DNA of 64,000 nt, from contig NZ_SAWY01000009.1 in assembly GCF_006439335.1 (NCBI RefSeq), forward strand, positions 163,457 to 227,456, read 5' to 3'. Both the position numbers and the translations under genes were made by a program. The notes under the pieces were generated by a model. The model saw only the letters and a list, made by a program, of their open reading frames with translations. It ran no database searches and was not told where the DNA came from. Source of the DNA: Litorilituus lipolyticus. GTDB lineage: Bacteria > Pseudomonadota > Gammaproteobacteria > Enterobacterales > Alteromonadaceae. Positions 30,282 through 39,586 of the stretch are shown here, piece after piece. The stretch's first letter is position 1, and every line of letters starts with the position of its first letter.

Positions 30282-32444
30282 ATGTCTTTTGAAGCAGATG
30301 AAGAAATTTTACAGGACTTTTTAGTAGAAGCGGGTGAAATCTTAGAATCACTTTCAGAGGAGTTGGTTGAATTAGAAAATGACGTAGATAATGCTGACTT
30401 ACTTAATTCAATATTTCGTGGCTTCCATACGGTTAAAGGTGGCGCGGGCTTTTTGAGCTTAACTGAACTTGTTGATGTATGTCACGGTGCTGAAAATATT
30501 TTTGATTTGCTTCGCAACGGTCAAAGAAGCGTTACTCCAGAATTAATGGATACAATCTTATCAGCGCTTGATACTGTCAATGATATGTTTGTGTTAGTGC
30601 AAAATAGAGAGCCTCTAGTTGCTGCTGATGCTGATTTACTTGCTGAACTACATCGTTTAAGTACTCCTGAAGGGGAAGAAGAGGTGTCTGCAGCACCTGT
30701 TGCTGATACTCCCGTTGTGTCACCTGTCTCTGAGTCTTCAGGAAATGATAGCCAAGACAGTGCTGTTGATGAAATGTCAGAAGATGAATTTGAAAAGTTA
30801 CTTGATGAATTACATGGCTCAGGAAGTGTTCAAGCAGTAAGTTCAGGAACATCTTCGCACACTGAAGAAACCTCCGCCCAAGTATCGCAAGATAGCAGCA
30901 GTGATGAAATTACTGATGATGAATTTGAATCGCTTTTAGACGAACTTCATGGTCAGGGTGCCTTTTCTGCTGAATCTAGTGATTCATCTAGTTCGGCAGT
31001 GGCAAGTTCAAGCGATGAAATAAACGATGATGAGTTTGAATCTCTGTTAGATGAATTGCATGGAAAAGGTAATGCGCCAAAAATCGTTGAGTCATCTAAG
31101 CAAGATGTGGCCAAAGTAGATATTCCGCCAGCTGTTAAACCAGCGAAAAAACCTACTCCTAAGCCTAGTCCTGTTTCCTCTACTGCTCCTAAAGCAGCTA
31201 AAAAACCAAAACAAGAGTCTGCTAAAAAAGCTCCTCAACAAGCAAGCTCTCAAGGCGAAACCACCGTAAGGGTGGATACAAAACGCCTTGACCAAATAAT
31301 GAATATGGTAGGTGAGTTGGTCTTAGTAAGAAACCGATTAACTAGTCTTGGCTTGACTTCGGATGATGAAGATCTAACGAAAGCTGTATCAAACTTAGAT
31401 GCCGTTACAACGGACTTACAAGGCGCTGTCATGCAAACTCGTATGCAGCCTATTAAGAAGGTGTTTGGCCGTTTCCCTCGAGTTGTACGAGATTTAGCGA
31501 GAAGCTTAAAGAAAGATATTAAATTAGTATTAGAAGGAGAAGATACTGATTTAGATAAAAACTTAGTTGAAGCGTTAGCTGATCCTTTGGTGCATTTAGT
31601 TAGAAATTCTGTTGACCATGGTGTCGAAGAACCTGATATACGAGAATCTTTAGGTAAACCTAGAGAGGGTACTGTTGTCTTATCAGCCTCACAAGAAGGT
31701 GATCACATCTTGTTAACCATCAAAGATGATGGTGCAGGTATGAATGCTGAAAAACTGAAAGAAATTGCAATAGAGCGTGGCGTTTTAGATCATGATGCTG
31801 CTGCTAGAATGTCTGATAAAGAAGCGTTCAGCTTGATATTTGCGCCTGGGTTTTCGACAAAAACGGAGATTTCAGAAGTTTCAGGTCGCGGTGTGGGAAT
31901 GGATGTTGTAAAGACAAAAATCACACAATTAAATGGTACAGTTAACATAGATTCAGAACTCGGTGTTGGTACTGTTTTAGAGATTAAAGTGCCTTTAACA
32001 CTTGCCATTTTGCCTACCTTAATGGTTGTTGTTGGTGAGCAAACCTTTGCTTTACCTCTTGCAGCTGTAAATGAAATATTTCATTTGGATTTATCTAATA
32101 CTAATAGTGTTGATGGTCAGCTTACTATTATTGTTAGAGAAAAAGCGATACCACTATTTTATTTAGATCAATGGCTTGTACGTAACTTTGTTGATAAGTC
32201 ACGAGAAAAAGGTCACGTTGTTATAGTTCAATTAGGAAACCAGCAAGTTGCCTTTGTAGTTGATAGGTTGATTGGTCAAGAAGAGGTGGTAATTAAACCG
32301 TTAGATAGGTTGTTACACGGTACACCAGGTATGGCGGGTGCTACGATTACTAGTGATGGTGGCATTGCTTTAATTTTAGATATTCCAAATATGCTGAAAT
32401 TCTATGCTAAAAAATCACCTGTTAATAAGAAGCTACGCTCTTAA
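30282..32444 (+). CDS. cheA: Chemotaxis histidine kinase CheA
   Basis: A 720-residue kinase of the chemosensory array. The HPt domain has His49 in FHTVKGGAGFLSL. In place of a recognisable CheY-binding P2 domain, a long Ser/Asp/Glu-rich linker (about 130-320) carries three copies of an acidic motif, D-E-x-x-(D/E)-D-E-F-E-x-L-L-D-E-L-H-G-x-G. Then follow the dimerisation helices (VDTKRLDQIMNMVGELVLVR), the kinase domain (VHLVRNSVDHGVE, DDGAGMN, GRGVGMDVV) and a CheW-like regulatory domain. In Vibrio the corresponding linker region (LID) binds ParC/ParP, both encoded downstream here. Confidence 0.96.
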   Translation: MSFEADEEILQDFLVEAGEILESLSEELVELENDVDNADLLNSIFRGFHTVKGGAGFLSLTELVDVCHGAENIFDLLRNGQRSVTPELMDTILSALDTVNDMFVLVQNREPLVAADADLLAELHRLSTPEGEEEVSAAPVADTPVVSPVSESSGNDSQDSAVDEMSEDEFEKLLDELHGSGSVQAVSSGTSSHTEETSAQVSQDSSSDEITDDEFESLLDELHGQGAFSAESSDSSSSAVASSSDEINDDEFESLLDELHGKGNAPKIVESSKQDVAKVDIPPAVKPAKKPTPKPSPVSSTAPKAAKKPKQESAKKAPQQASSQGETTVRVDTKRLDQIMNMVGELVLVRNRLTSLGLTSDDEDLTKAVSNLDAVTTDLQGAVMQTRMQPIKKVFGRFPRVVRDLARSLKKDIKLVLEGEDTDLDKNLVEALADPLVHLVRNSVDHGVEEPDIRESLGKPREGTVVLSASQEGDHILLTIKDDGAGMNAEKLKEIAIERGVLDHDAAARMSDKEAFSLIFAPGFSTKTEISEVSGRGVGMDVVKTKITQLNGTVNIDSELGVGTVLEIKVPLTLAILPTLMVVVGEQTFALPLAAVNEIFHLDLSNTNSVDGQLTIIVREKAIPLFYLDQWLVRNFVDKSREKGHVVIVQLGNQQVAFVVDRLIGQEEVVIKPLDRLLHGTPGMAGATITSDGGIALILDIPNMLKFYAKKSPVNKKLRS
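30768..31070 (+). repeat. Three acidic motif repeats in the CheA linker
   Basis: Residues 163-181, 208-226 and 245-263 read DEMSEDEFEKLLDELHGSG, DEITDDEFESLLDELHGQG and DEINDDEFESLLDELHGKG. They are separated by Ser-rich spacers of about 26 and 18 residues. The copies are closely similar, which suggests repeat expansion of a short binding motif. Confidence 0.9.
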
Positions 32445-32494
32445 CTTTTTTGATTCTAGCAAGTAATTTGTTTTATTTTATGTAGAGATATTAA

Positions 32495-33631
32495 ATGCCA
32501 TATAAGGTACTTGTTGTTGATGATTCAAGTTTTTTCAGACGTAGAGTCACTGATATAATTAACAAAGATCCAAACTTAACGGTTATTGATGTTGCTGTTA
32601 ATGGGCAAGAAGCCGTTGATAAATCTGTGTCCTTGAAACCAGATGTCATTACCATGGATATTGAAATGCCAGTACTCAATGGTATTGATGCCGTGAAACA
32701 GATAATGGAGAAGTCTCCAACTCCCATTCTTATGTTCTCCTCTTTAACTCATCAAGGAGCAAAAGCAACATTAGAGGCGCTTGACGCAGGTGCTTTGGAT
32801 TTTTTACCCAAAAAATTTAGTGACATTGCCAAAGATAGTGATGAAGCGGGAAATTTATTAAGACAACGAGTAGTTGAAATTGCAAGAAAGAGAAGTTCAA
32901 TTCGACCTAAACGTGTATTTAGTTCGAGTATTGCTAAAGCTTCAACAAAAGATGTAACTCAAAAGAGTTCAATTGCTTCTCCTCGTACAGAAAGAACAAC
33001 TCGAGTTGAAAATGACAATAAAGTAAACTTTGTTAAAAAAAGCTCGGGGAAGGAATACAAATTACTCGCCATAGGAACTTCAACAGGCGGGCCTGTTGCC
33101 TTGCAAAAAATACTCACCCAATTTGATAGAAACTTTCCTCTACCTATTATTCTTGTTCAACATATGCCAGCGGCATTCACTTCCGCTTTTGCTAATAGAC
33201 TCAATGGTTTGTGCAAAATCTCTGTAAAAGAAGCTAGTGATGGTGATGTATTAAAACCTGGTTGTGCATATTTAGCTCCGGGAGGGCGACAGATGATTTT
33301 ATCTGGATCAGAGTCCTCCCCAAAAATAAAAATTGTCGATGATAACTCTGCAAAAATAACATTTAAGCCGAGTGTAGATATTAGCTTCGCCTCAGCAGCG
33401 AAAATTTTCTCTGGTAAGGTGTTAGCCGTCATTTTAACTGGCATGGGGTCAGATGGTAGAGATGGTGCAAAAATGTTAAAGGCTCGAGGTGCAACTATTT
33501 GGTCTCAAGATGAGCAATCATGTGTCGTTTATGGAATGCCTCAAGCAATTGATAAAGCAGGGATTTCCGCATTATCTTTACCGTTAGATGCCATGTCTAG
33601 TTCGATGAGCAAGGAAGTTGGCTGTGGATAA
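32495..33631 (+). CDS. cheB: Chemoreceptor methylesterase CheB
   Basis: A 378-residue response regulator plus methylesterase/glutamine deamidase that resets chemoreceptors. The receiver has Asp10 and phosphoacceptor Asp55 in [10 protein letters not shown]. The esterase domain has the catalytic Ser in [11 protein letters not shown], His in [13 protein letters not shown] and Asp in [13 protein letters not shown] Ser/Lys-rich linker joins them. It overlaps motC by eight bases. No cheR is present in the window. Confidence 0.96.
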   Translation: MPYKVLVVDDSSFFRRRVTDIINKDPNLTVIDVAVNGQEAVDKSVSLKPDVITMDIEMPVLNGIDAVKQIMEKSPTPILMFSSLTHQGAKATLEALDAGALDFLPKKFSDIAKDSDEAGNLLRQRVVEIARKRSSIRPKRVFSSSIAKASTKDVTQKSSIASPRTERTTRVENDNKVNFVKKSSGKEYKLLAIGTSTGGPVALQKILTQFDRNFPLPIILVQHMPAAFTSAFANRLNGLCKISVKEASDGDVLKPGCAYLAPGGRQMILSGSESSPKIKIVDDNSAKITFKPSVDISFASAAKIFSGKVLAVILTGMGSDGRDGAKMLKARGATIWSQDEQSCVVYGMPQAIDKAGISALSLPLDAMSSSMSKEVGCG

Positions 33632-34367
33632 GTTAAGTATTGCCGGTTTATTAATTGCGATTATTGCAATTTATTTAGGTTTTGCTCTAGACGGAGGGGC
33701 TCTTTCTACGCTTTTTGAATTACCCGCTTTCATCATTGTTTTTGGTGGGACATTAGGCGCAGTCATGCTGCAATCTTCTTTAAGTCAGTTTAAGCATGCT
33801 TTATCTTTATTAAAATGGGTTTTCTTTCCTCCAAATTACGATGTTGAGCAGGGAATAGAAGATGTTGTGTTTTGGGCAGAGAAGGCAAGAGAATCGGGCT
33901 ATTTAGCACTAGAAGATATTGCACTTGATGTAGAGGAACCATATACACAAAAAGGGTTGGATTTGTTAGTAGATGGTGTTGAGTTAGATAACTTTCGTAC
34001 GTCTCTTGAGTTAGATTTAGATTTATACCGCGAACATAATCTTCGTTCTGCAAATGTATATGAATCAATGGGTGGGTATAGTCCTACTATTGGCATTTTA
34101 GGTGCTGTTTTAGGCTTAGTTCATGCTATGTCAAATTTAACTGAGCCTGAGCTTTTAGGTCAAGGAATTGCAACTGCGTTTATAGCGACAATATATGGTG
34201 TCGGGTTTGCGAATTTACTTTATTTGCCTATAGCAAATAAAATTAGGGCAATTATTCATCAGCAAACTATGTATAGAGAAATGATCTGTGAAGGTCTAGT
34301 TTCAATTGCAAATGGTGAAAATCCTCATGCTATTGAAAATAAACTATCGGCTTTTAGGTTGAGTTAA
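33624..34367 (+). CDS. motC: Stator subunit MotC (MotA family)
   Basis: A 247-residue MotA/PomA-type membrane protein, the ion-channel half of a flagellar stator. It begins [19 protein letters not shown], and the last two membrane helices carry the family segment [20 protein letters not shown]. Start chosen at GTG 33624, eight bases after AGGA; a TTG two codons upstream is too close to that site. The order cheB-motC-motD-parC-parP-cheW matches Pseudomonas, where MotCD is the second stator set. Ion type (H+ or Na+) cannot be settled by eye. Confidence 0.9.
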   Translation: MDKLSIAGLLIAIIAIYLGFALDGGALSTLFELPAFIIVFGGTLGAVMLQSSLSQFKHALSLLKWVFFPPNYDVEQGIEDVVFWAEKARESGYLALEDIALDVEEPYTQKGLDLLVDGVELDNFRTSLELDLDLYREHNLRSANVYESMGGYSPTIGILGAVLGLVHAMSNLTEPELLGQGIATAFIATIYGVGFANLLYLPIANKIRAIIHQQTMYREMICEGLVSIANGENPHAIENKLSAFRLS

Positions 34368-35380
34368 TGAATCGTCTCAGACGTAGACGTCATTCAATAG
34401 AGCATGACAATGTCCATCGTTGGCTTATTTCTTATGCTGATTATATGACATTACTTTTTGCTTTATTTGTTGTGTTATATGCCATGGCGATGGTTAATGA
34501 GAAACCATTTGAGACGATAACAGAGTCGATAGGTAGAATTTTTCAAGCAAATGAACTATTGCCAAAGAATGTAGGGCATGGCGATGATTTGCTTATGGTA
34601 AATAGTAGCAAAACCAATAAACGTTTATACGGTGATAGTATTCTTGATGTAGCTGGTCCTGAATTAGTGTCGGGTAAGCAAGACTTATCTAATATTTCAG
34701 ATGCAGTTACCGGTTCAAACCTAGATTCATTGCAAGAAGAATTAAGTACTGCTTTATATGACATTGTTGAGTCTGGCTATGCGCAATTGCAAATAGACGG
34801 GGATTGGCTAGAAATTGAGTTGAATAGTGGTCTTCTTTTCCCCAGTGGATCTTCATCGCCAACAAATTCGGCAAAGGCAATAATTAGCGTAATAAATGAT
34901 GTTGTTGGTGGTGTCAGTAACTTCATTAGAGTGAGAGGCTATACGGATAATCAACCTATAAATAATGAAATATATTCATCAAATTGGGAGTTGTCAGTAC
35001 ATCGTGCTACAGCTATTTTGAGATTATTTGAAGACCTTGAGTTAAATTCAGCCAGAATGGCTATCGAAGGTTATGGACAGTACTATCCCAGTGCTAATAA
35101 TCAAACGGCTGAAGGCAGAGCACAAAATAGAAAAGTTGTAGTAGCCATATCTAAATATGGGTTAGAAAAGTCAAATTTACTTAATACACCTACTATAAGT
35201 TTAGATGAAGTTGAAAATATAAAGCAAGATAATGAATTACAAGAAGTTGATAATTCGATAAAAGTGATTCGATTAGATAATGGCGGGATTAGAATTACTA
35301 CAAGAAACGATGGCGCTACTGAAAAAAGCGCACAGAAGAAAGAAGATAGTAATATAAAACAAGATAATGATAATAATTAG
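34367..35380 (+). CDS. motD: Stator subunit MotD (MotB family)
   Basis: A 337-residue MotB-type protein. The single membrane helix contains the ion-binding Asp in WLISYADYMTLLFALFVVLY, followed by a periplasmic OmpA-like peptidoglycan-binding domain with IRVRGYTDNQPI and NWELSVHRATAILRLF. The C-terminal 60 or so residues are a polar tail rich in Asn, Asp and Lys. Its ATG overlaps the motC stop by one base, so the two stator halves are coupled. Confidence 0.9.
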   Translation: MNRLRRRRHSIEHDNVHRWLISYADYMTLLFALFVVLYAMAMVNEKPFETITESIGRIFQANELLPKNVGHGDDLLMVNSSKTNKRLYGDSILDVAGPELVSGKQDLSNISDAVTGSNLDSLQEELSTALYDIVESGYAQLQIDGDWLEIELNSGLLFPSGSSSPTNSAKAIISVINDVVGGVSNFIRVRGYTDNQPINNEIYSSNWELSVHRATAILRLFEDLELNSARMAIEGYGQYYPSANNQTAEGRAQNRKVVVAISKYGLEKSNLLNTPTISLDEVENIKQDNELQEVDNSIKVIRLDNGGIRITTRNDGATEKSAQKKEDSNIKQDNDNN

Positions 35381-35389
35381 GATGTACTC

Positions 35390-36178
35390 TTGATAGTTTG
35401 GACTGTAGCAAATCAAAAAGGTGGCGTTGGAAAAACAACGACTACTATTGCCTTAGCTGGCTTATTAGCTGAGCGTGATCATCGTGTATTGCTAGTAGAT
35501 ACAGATCCTCATGCATCATTAAGTTACTATTTTGGCATCGAATCAGAAGATTTAGATTTAAGTGTGTATGACTTATTTGTACAGGTGTCGTCAAAAGAGC
35601 AAATCCTTCAAAGTCTTTGTCCTAGTAAATATAGTAATATTGATATCTTACCTGCAACAATGGGGCTTGCAACATTGGACCGCTCATTAGGTACTAAAGG
35701 TGGTATGGGCTTAGTTTTGAAGAAAGCAATTCAGAAGCTAGAAGATGATTATGACTATGTGCTGATGGATTGCCCGCCTGTGTTAGGGGTGCTAATGGTC
35801 AATGCATTAGCGGCTGCCGATCGAATTATTGTACCTGTTCAAACAGAGTTTCTTGCATTAAAAGGTTTAGATCGAATGATTAAAACCATGGAGATCATGC
35901 AAGGTGAACAAGATGAGCCATTTCAATTTACCATAGTGCCAACTATGTTTGATAAGCGGACAAAAGCATCCATTTTAGCATATAAAAAATTGCAGGAAGT
36001 CTATACTGATAAAGTATGGCCAGGTGTTGTGCCAATTGACACAAACTTTAGAAACGCAAGTGTGGCTCAGCAAGTACCATCAGACTATGCCTCAAATTCA
36101 CGAGGTACATTTGCTTATAAGAGTTTATTGGATTATTTAATGAGTCAAATGAAAAACAGAATAAAGGCGAGCAGTTAA
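35390..36178 (+). CDS. parC: Polar chemotaxis ATPase ParC (ParA/Soj-like)
   Basis: A 262-residue ParA-family ATPase with the deviant Walker A QKGGVGKTTT, VDTDPHASLSYYFG and MDCPPVLGVLMVNALAAAD. In Vibrio, ParC places the chemosensory array at the pole together with ParP. The start is TTG at 35390 with AGGA eight bases before it. Directly abutting parP inside a chemotaxis operon separates it from chromosome-partition ParA, for which a parB would be expected. Confidence 0.88.
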   Translation: MIVWTVANQKGGVGKTTTTIALAGLLAERDHRVLLVDTDPHASLSYYFGIESEDLDLSVYDLFVQVSSKEQILQSLCPSKYSNIDILPATMGLATLDRSLGTKGGMGLVLKKAIQKLEDDYDYVLMDCPPVLGVLMVNALAAADRIIVPVQTEFLALKGLDRMIKTMEIMQGEQDEPFQFTIVPTMFDKRTKASILAYKKLQEVYTDKVWPGVVPIDTNFRNASVAQQVPSDYASNSRGTFAYKSLLDYLMSQMKNRIKASS

Positions 36179-36973
36179 ATGGCTAAATCGTTATCTGCCA
36201 GTAAAAAAGTAATGAAAAATTATCTGTCAGAATTATTGACAGATGTTGACTTACCTGAAAAAAATGAAATCAAGCCTTCAAAACAGCAATCTATAATATC
36301 AAATAGGGTTCCTCGAACAGAAAAAGTAAAAGATAAATCTTTAGAAAAACTACTTGATAATGTTCAGCCCTCTATTGAGCAAGTTGACACGACTCCCCGT
36401 GTTGTAGAGCCAGTTGAGCAAGCCCCTGTAACGGCAAAACCTAATAAAGTGGCAGAGCCTATTACAACACAGAAAAGTCTGGCAAGTACTCAACAAGCGA
36501 AGGTCAAAGAGAAAACATATAGAGAAGGTGATTTTCAGGCGATGTTTTTTGATGTGGCAGGTTTGATGATTGCTGTTCCGTTAATTGAACTCGGTGGAAT
36601 ACATAAAGTTCATAAAACCAATAGCTTAATGGGGAAACCTGATTGGTTTAAAGGTGTTATGCTGCACCGTGATGAGAAAATAAATGTTGTAGATACTGCT
36701 CGTTGGGTCATGCCTGAGAAATGTGATGAACAACTTGTTAATTCATTGAACTATCAATATGTTATAATGTTAAACGAGAGCCATTGGGGATTGATGGCTG
36801 AACATTTAGTAGATACAGTGACGTTAACACAAGACGAAGTAAAGTGGCTTGACTCATCAAGTAAGCGACCATGGTTAGCGGGTTTGGTAAAAGAAAAAAT
36901 GTGTGCACTTTTAGATGTGAATGCGTTAATAAAATTATTAGATGATGGTAGTGGTATCCATCAAGATAAATAA
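36179..36973 (+). CDS. parP: CheW-like polar array protein ParP
   Basis: A 264-residue protein with a polar, Pro/Gln-rich N-terminal region (about 1-115) and a C-terminal CheW-like domain (AMFFDVAGLMIAVPLIELGG onward). In Vibrio, ParP joins ParC to CheA and the receptors. Its ATG follows the parC stop with no gap. Identity rests on the CheW-like domain, its N-terminal extension and the parC neighbour. Confidence 0.85.
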   Translation: MAKSLSASKKVMKNYLSELLTDVDLPEKNEIKPSKQQSIISNRVPRTEKVKDKSLEKLLDNVQPSIEQVDTTPRVVEPVEQAPVTAKPNKVAEPITTQKSLASTQQAKVKEKTYREGDFQAMFFDVAGLMIAVPLIELGGIHKVHKTNSLMGKPDWFKGVMLHRDEKINVVDTARWVMPEKCDEQLVNSLNYQYVIMLNESHWGLMAEHLVDTVTLTQDEVKWLDSSSKRPWLAGLVKEKMCALLDVNALIKLLDDGSGIHQDK

Positions 36974-37008
36974 ATTTAGTGGTTTTGATAATATAAGAGG
37001 CAAATGTT

Positions 37009-37503
37009 ATGTCTGATGAAAGACGAATTTCCAATGAGAATATCGACGTAAACGACGAAGTATTGCAGTGGGTCACTTTTAAGTTAGAGAATGAAACTTA
37101 TGGCATCAATGTTATGCAAGTACAAGAAGTATTGCGCTACAGTGAAATTGCCCCTGTTCCAGGCGCTCCTTTGTACGTATTAGGGATTATAAATTTACGA
37201 GGAAATGTTGTAACCGTTATTGATACACGCTCGCGCTTTGGCCTCGAACCGTGCGATGTTACTGATAATACCAGAGTTGTTGTTATTGAGTCGGAAAAGC
37301 AAGTAATAGGTATATTAGTCGATAGTGTAGCTGAGGTTGTTTATTTAAAAGCTTCTGAAATAGATATTGCACCAAATGTTGGTAATGAAGAAAGTGCACA
37401 ATTTATTCAAGGTGTTTCAAACAGAGATGGAGAATTATTAATCCTTGTGGATTTAGATAAACTACTCTCTGATGATGAGTGGGATGAGTTAAAGCAGTTT
37501 TAA
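37009..37503 (+). CDS. cheW: Chemotaxis adaptor CheW
   Basis: A 164-residue adaptor that couples receptors to CheA. Seen: WVTFKLENETYGINVMQVQE, the EIAPVPGAPLYVLGIINLRG block and the VIDTRSRFGL segment, all standard for CheW. A single CheW domain fills the protein, unlike ParP upstream. Confidence 0.96.
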   Translation: MSDERRISNENIDVNDEVLQWVTFKLENETYGINVMQVQEVLRYSEIAPVPGAPLYVLGIINLRGNVVTVIDTRSRFGLEPCDVTDNTRVVVIESEKQVIGILVDSVAEVVYLKASEIDIAPNVGNEESAQFIQGVSNRDGELLILVDLDKLLSDDEWDELKQF

Positions 37504-37522
37504 AACGTCACATCATTTGCCT

Positions 37523-37566
37523 AAAGTTGATGAATTTATTTTTTTTAAGGTAAAATCATCAACTTT
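37523..37566. promoter_or_regulatory. Inverted repeat before the DUF2802 gene
   Basis: AAAGTTGATGA (37523-37533) and TCATCAACTTT (37556-37566) are perfect inverted repeats of 11 bp. Between and overlapping them are TTGATG and TAAAAT, 18 bases apart, which could be a promoter. It could be an operator or a long-loop RNA hairpin after cheW. Confidence 0.35.
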
Positions 37567-37590
37567 CCTTCAAACTGGGTATTAACTTTA

Positions 37591-38061
37591 ATGTCTTTAT
37601 TGGCTGTTCCTATTATTGCAGTGTGTGGCTTATTGGTTTCACTGCTTGTTGTTATCTATTGTGTTTTTACTTTTAAAAAACAAAATAAAAGCGTTAAGCT
37701 TTTGCATGCTCAGCAACAAGCAAATGACTTAATGGTTAATGAGTTACAAGGAGTGGTGAATACATTACAGTTACAAGTAAATAATGTTGTCAGCAAAAGT
37801 GAGCATGACTTACTTGAAACAACCCAAGTATCAAAACAGTTAGAGCATCGAATAAAAACAATACAGGCTCAGTTACAGTCTTATCAGCAACAAATACAGC
37901 AGCTACAAGAAGGCGAAGGTCATGACAAGTTTTATGCTAGAGCCTTTAAATTGGCTGAAAAAGGTGCTGATATAGAAGAAATTATGGCTGAATGCGAACT
38001 TCCACGTGCTGAAGCAGAAATGTTACTCTCTGTCTACCTTCAACGAAATAGCACCATATAA
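37591..38061 (+). CDS. DUF2802 family membrane-anchored coiled-coil protein
   Basis: A 156-residue protein with an N-terminal membrane helix (VPIIAVCGLLVSLLVVIYCV), a long Gln-rich coiled coil (about 40-115), and a C-terminal helical motif KLAEKGADIEEIMAECELPR followed by AEAEMLLSVY. This is the layout of DUF2802 proteins, which close the cheB-motCD-parCP-cheW operon in Pseudomonas and relatives. Function not established; a link to the polar chemosensory or motor complex is inferred from context. Confidence 0.8.
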   Translation: MSLLAVPIIAVCGLLVSLLVVIYCVFTFKKQNKSVKLLHAQQQANDLMVNELQGVVNTLQLQVNNVVSKSEHDLLETTQVSKQLEHRIKTIQAQLQSYQQQIQQLQEGEGHDKFYARAFKLAEKGADIEEIMAECELPRAEAEMLLSVYLQRNSTI

Positions 38062-38186
38062 ATCTTTAAAACTGCCTTTAGCAGTGAACAGAATTCCATG
38101 TTAAACTCTGCAAAATTTTTATTCTGTGATGAGGCTATCTCATTACATTCTAACCCCTAACAGACTAAGGCAAGGATTTAAGCTTA

Positions 38187-38987
38187 GTGAATACCATGAT
38201 GACATTTTTTATTCGGCTTTCTTTATGTGTTTTTTTATTATCTTTATCAGCATGTTCATCAACTTCGGCAATAGAAGAGGAACAAGTATCTGGTGAAAAA
38301 GTAACAGTTAGTTATGATGATAGCCGTGATCCATTAGAGGTAATAAACCGCCCGTTGTGGACTTTTACATGGGATTATGTAGATAAATATTTAGCTAAGC
38401 CAGCATCAGAACTATACGTCACTTATACTCCACCATTTGTACGTACTGGTTTGTACAATATGGCGCTCAATTTAAATGAACCTGCGAGTATTATTAACAA
38501 TTTATTGCAACTGAAATTTAAAGAGGCCGCTAAAAGTACAGGTCGGTTTACCTTAAACTCCACCATTGGGTTACTCGGGTTTTATGATCCAGCCAGTGAT
38601 TTTGGTTGGAGTGGAGAACAAGAAGAGTTTGGTGAAGTTTTGGGAAGTTATGGAGTAGGTAACGGCCCTTTTTTGGTCATTCCAGGTCTTGGTCCAAGTT
38701 CTGTTAGAGAAGAGGTTGGTGACTACGTTGATGGTTTATATTGGCCGATGGCGGTAATAGATTTTTGGCCAAATATCGCGCGATTAAGTATTTTAGCCCT
38801 AGAGAAACGTGCAGCTGTTAGAGACCAAGAGCAGATATTATTAGAGTCTGCTGATCCATATGAATTTATTAAAAATGCATATTTTCAAAATATGAATTAC
38901 CGACTATATGATGGTAACCCTCCTATTATAATTGATGAAGATCAAGAAGCAGAAATTGATGCATTGCTTGATGAGTTTGACGAATAG
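38187..38987 (+). CDS. mlaA: Outer-membrane lipoprotein MlaA (VacJ)
   Basis: A 266-residue lipoprotein that removes phospholipids from the outer leaflet in the Mla pathway. A signal peptide with lipobox LSAC (Cys about residue 22) is followed by the family block DPLEVINRPLWTFTWDYVD, SIINNLLQLKFKEAAKSTGR and TIGLLGFYDPASDFGW. The start is GTG at 38187, ten bases after AAGGA; an ATG three codons on is possible. The other mla genes are not in the window. It ends with an Asp/Glu-rich tail. Confidence 0.93.
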   Translation: MNTMMTFFIRLSLCVFLLSLSACSSTSAIEEEQVSGEKVTVSYDDSRDPLEVINRPLWTFTWDYVDKYLAKPASELYVTYTPPFVRTGLYNMALNLNEPASIINNLLQLKFKEAAKSTGRFTLNSTIGLLGFYDPASDFGWSGEQEEFGEVLGSYGVGNGPFLVIPGLGPSSVREEVGDYVDGLYWPMAVIDFWPNIARLSILALEKRAAVRDQEQILLESADPYEFIKNAYFQNMNYRLYDGNPPIIIDEDQEAEIDALLDEFDE

Positions 38988-39042
38988 ACTTTTGGTTTAT
39001 AAATAAATATCTCAATTTTGATAAACGAGTACCTAATCAAGT

Positions 39043-39074
39043 CGCAATTTGATAGAATTGCGCAAAATTTTTTT
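39043..39074 (+). terminator. Intrinsic terminator after mlaA
   Basis: CGCAATT and AATTGCG form a 7-bp stem with a 6-base loop; CAAAA and a run of seven T follow at once. It separates mlaA from the ribH group, whose ATG is 24 bases further on, so ribH expression may need read-through or a promoter inside this region. Confidence 0.5.
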
Positions 39075-39097
39075 ACAACCTTATTGGAAATACATAA

Positions 39098-39562
39098 ATG
39101 AATATTATTGAAGGTTCATTCGAAGCAAAAGGAAAGAAGTTTGCTATCGTAGTATCACGTTTTAATCACTTTATTGTAGACAGTTTATTAGATGGTGCTG
39201 TTGATGCATTAAAGCGTCACGGAAATGTTCAAGATGAAGATATCACAATAGTGAAAGTTCCAGGTGCTTATGAACTGCCATTAGTCGCTAAGAAAGCTGC
39301 AAATAAAGGTAGTTATGATGCAATTATTGCTATTGGTGCAGTGATTAGAGGTGGTACACCGCATTTTGATTTTGTCGCAGGTGAATGTAATAAGGGTTTA
39401 GCTCAAGTGTGTTTAGAGTCTGAGATACCTGTTTCTTTTGGTGTCATTACTACTGATTCAATTGAACAAGCAATTGAAAGAGCAGGGACCAAAGCAGGTA
39501 ATAAAGGTGCAGAAGCTGCACTTGGTGCTCTTGAAATGGTCAATGTACTCGCTAAAATTTAA
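39098..39562 (+). CDS. ribH: 6,7-dimethyl-8-ribityllumazine synthase
   Basis: A 154-residue enzyme of riboflavin synthesis that joins 5-amino-6-ribitylaminouracil with dihydroxybutanone phosphate. Seen: [36 protein letters not shown] and [14 protein letters not shown], with the active-site His in that last segment. The gene group ribH-nusB-thiL-pgpA is common in gammaproteobacteria; here the usual upstream ribD, ribE and ribBA are replaced by mlaA. Confidence 0.97.
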   Translation: MNIIEGSFEAKGKKFAIVVSRFNHFIVDSLLDGAVDALKRHGNVQDEDITIVKVPGAYELPLVAKKAANKGSYDAIIAIGAVIRGGTPHFDFVAGECNKGLAQVCLESEIPVSFGVITTDSIEQAIERAGTKAGNKGAEAALGALEMVNVLAKI

Positions 39563-39586
39563 TTTTAAAATTAACTGGAATCTATT

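Noticed and set aside
35390..36178. ParA-type ATPase as part of a plasmid or chromosome partition system
   Set aside because: No parB or parS-like repeats nearby; position inside the che operon beside a CheW-like protein indicates ParC.
37009..37009. Possible sigma-28 promoter before cheW (TAAA and TTTGATAA)
   Set aside because: The spacing is two bases short of the sigma-28 pattern and the GCC of the -10 element is missing.
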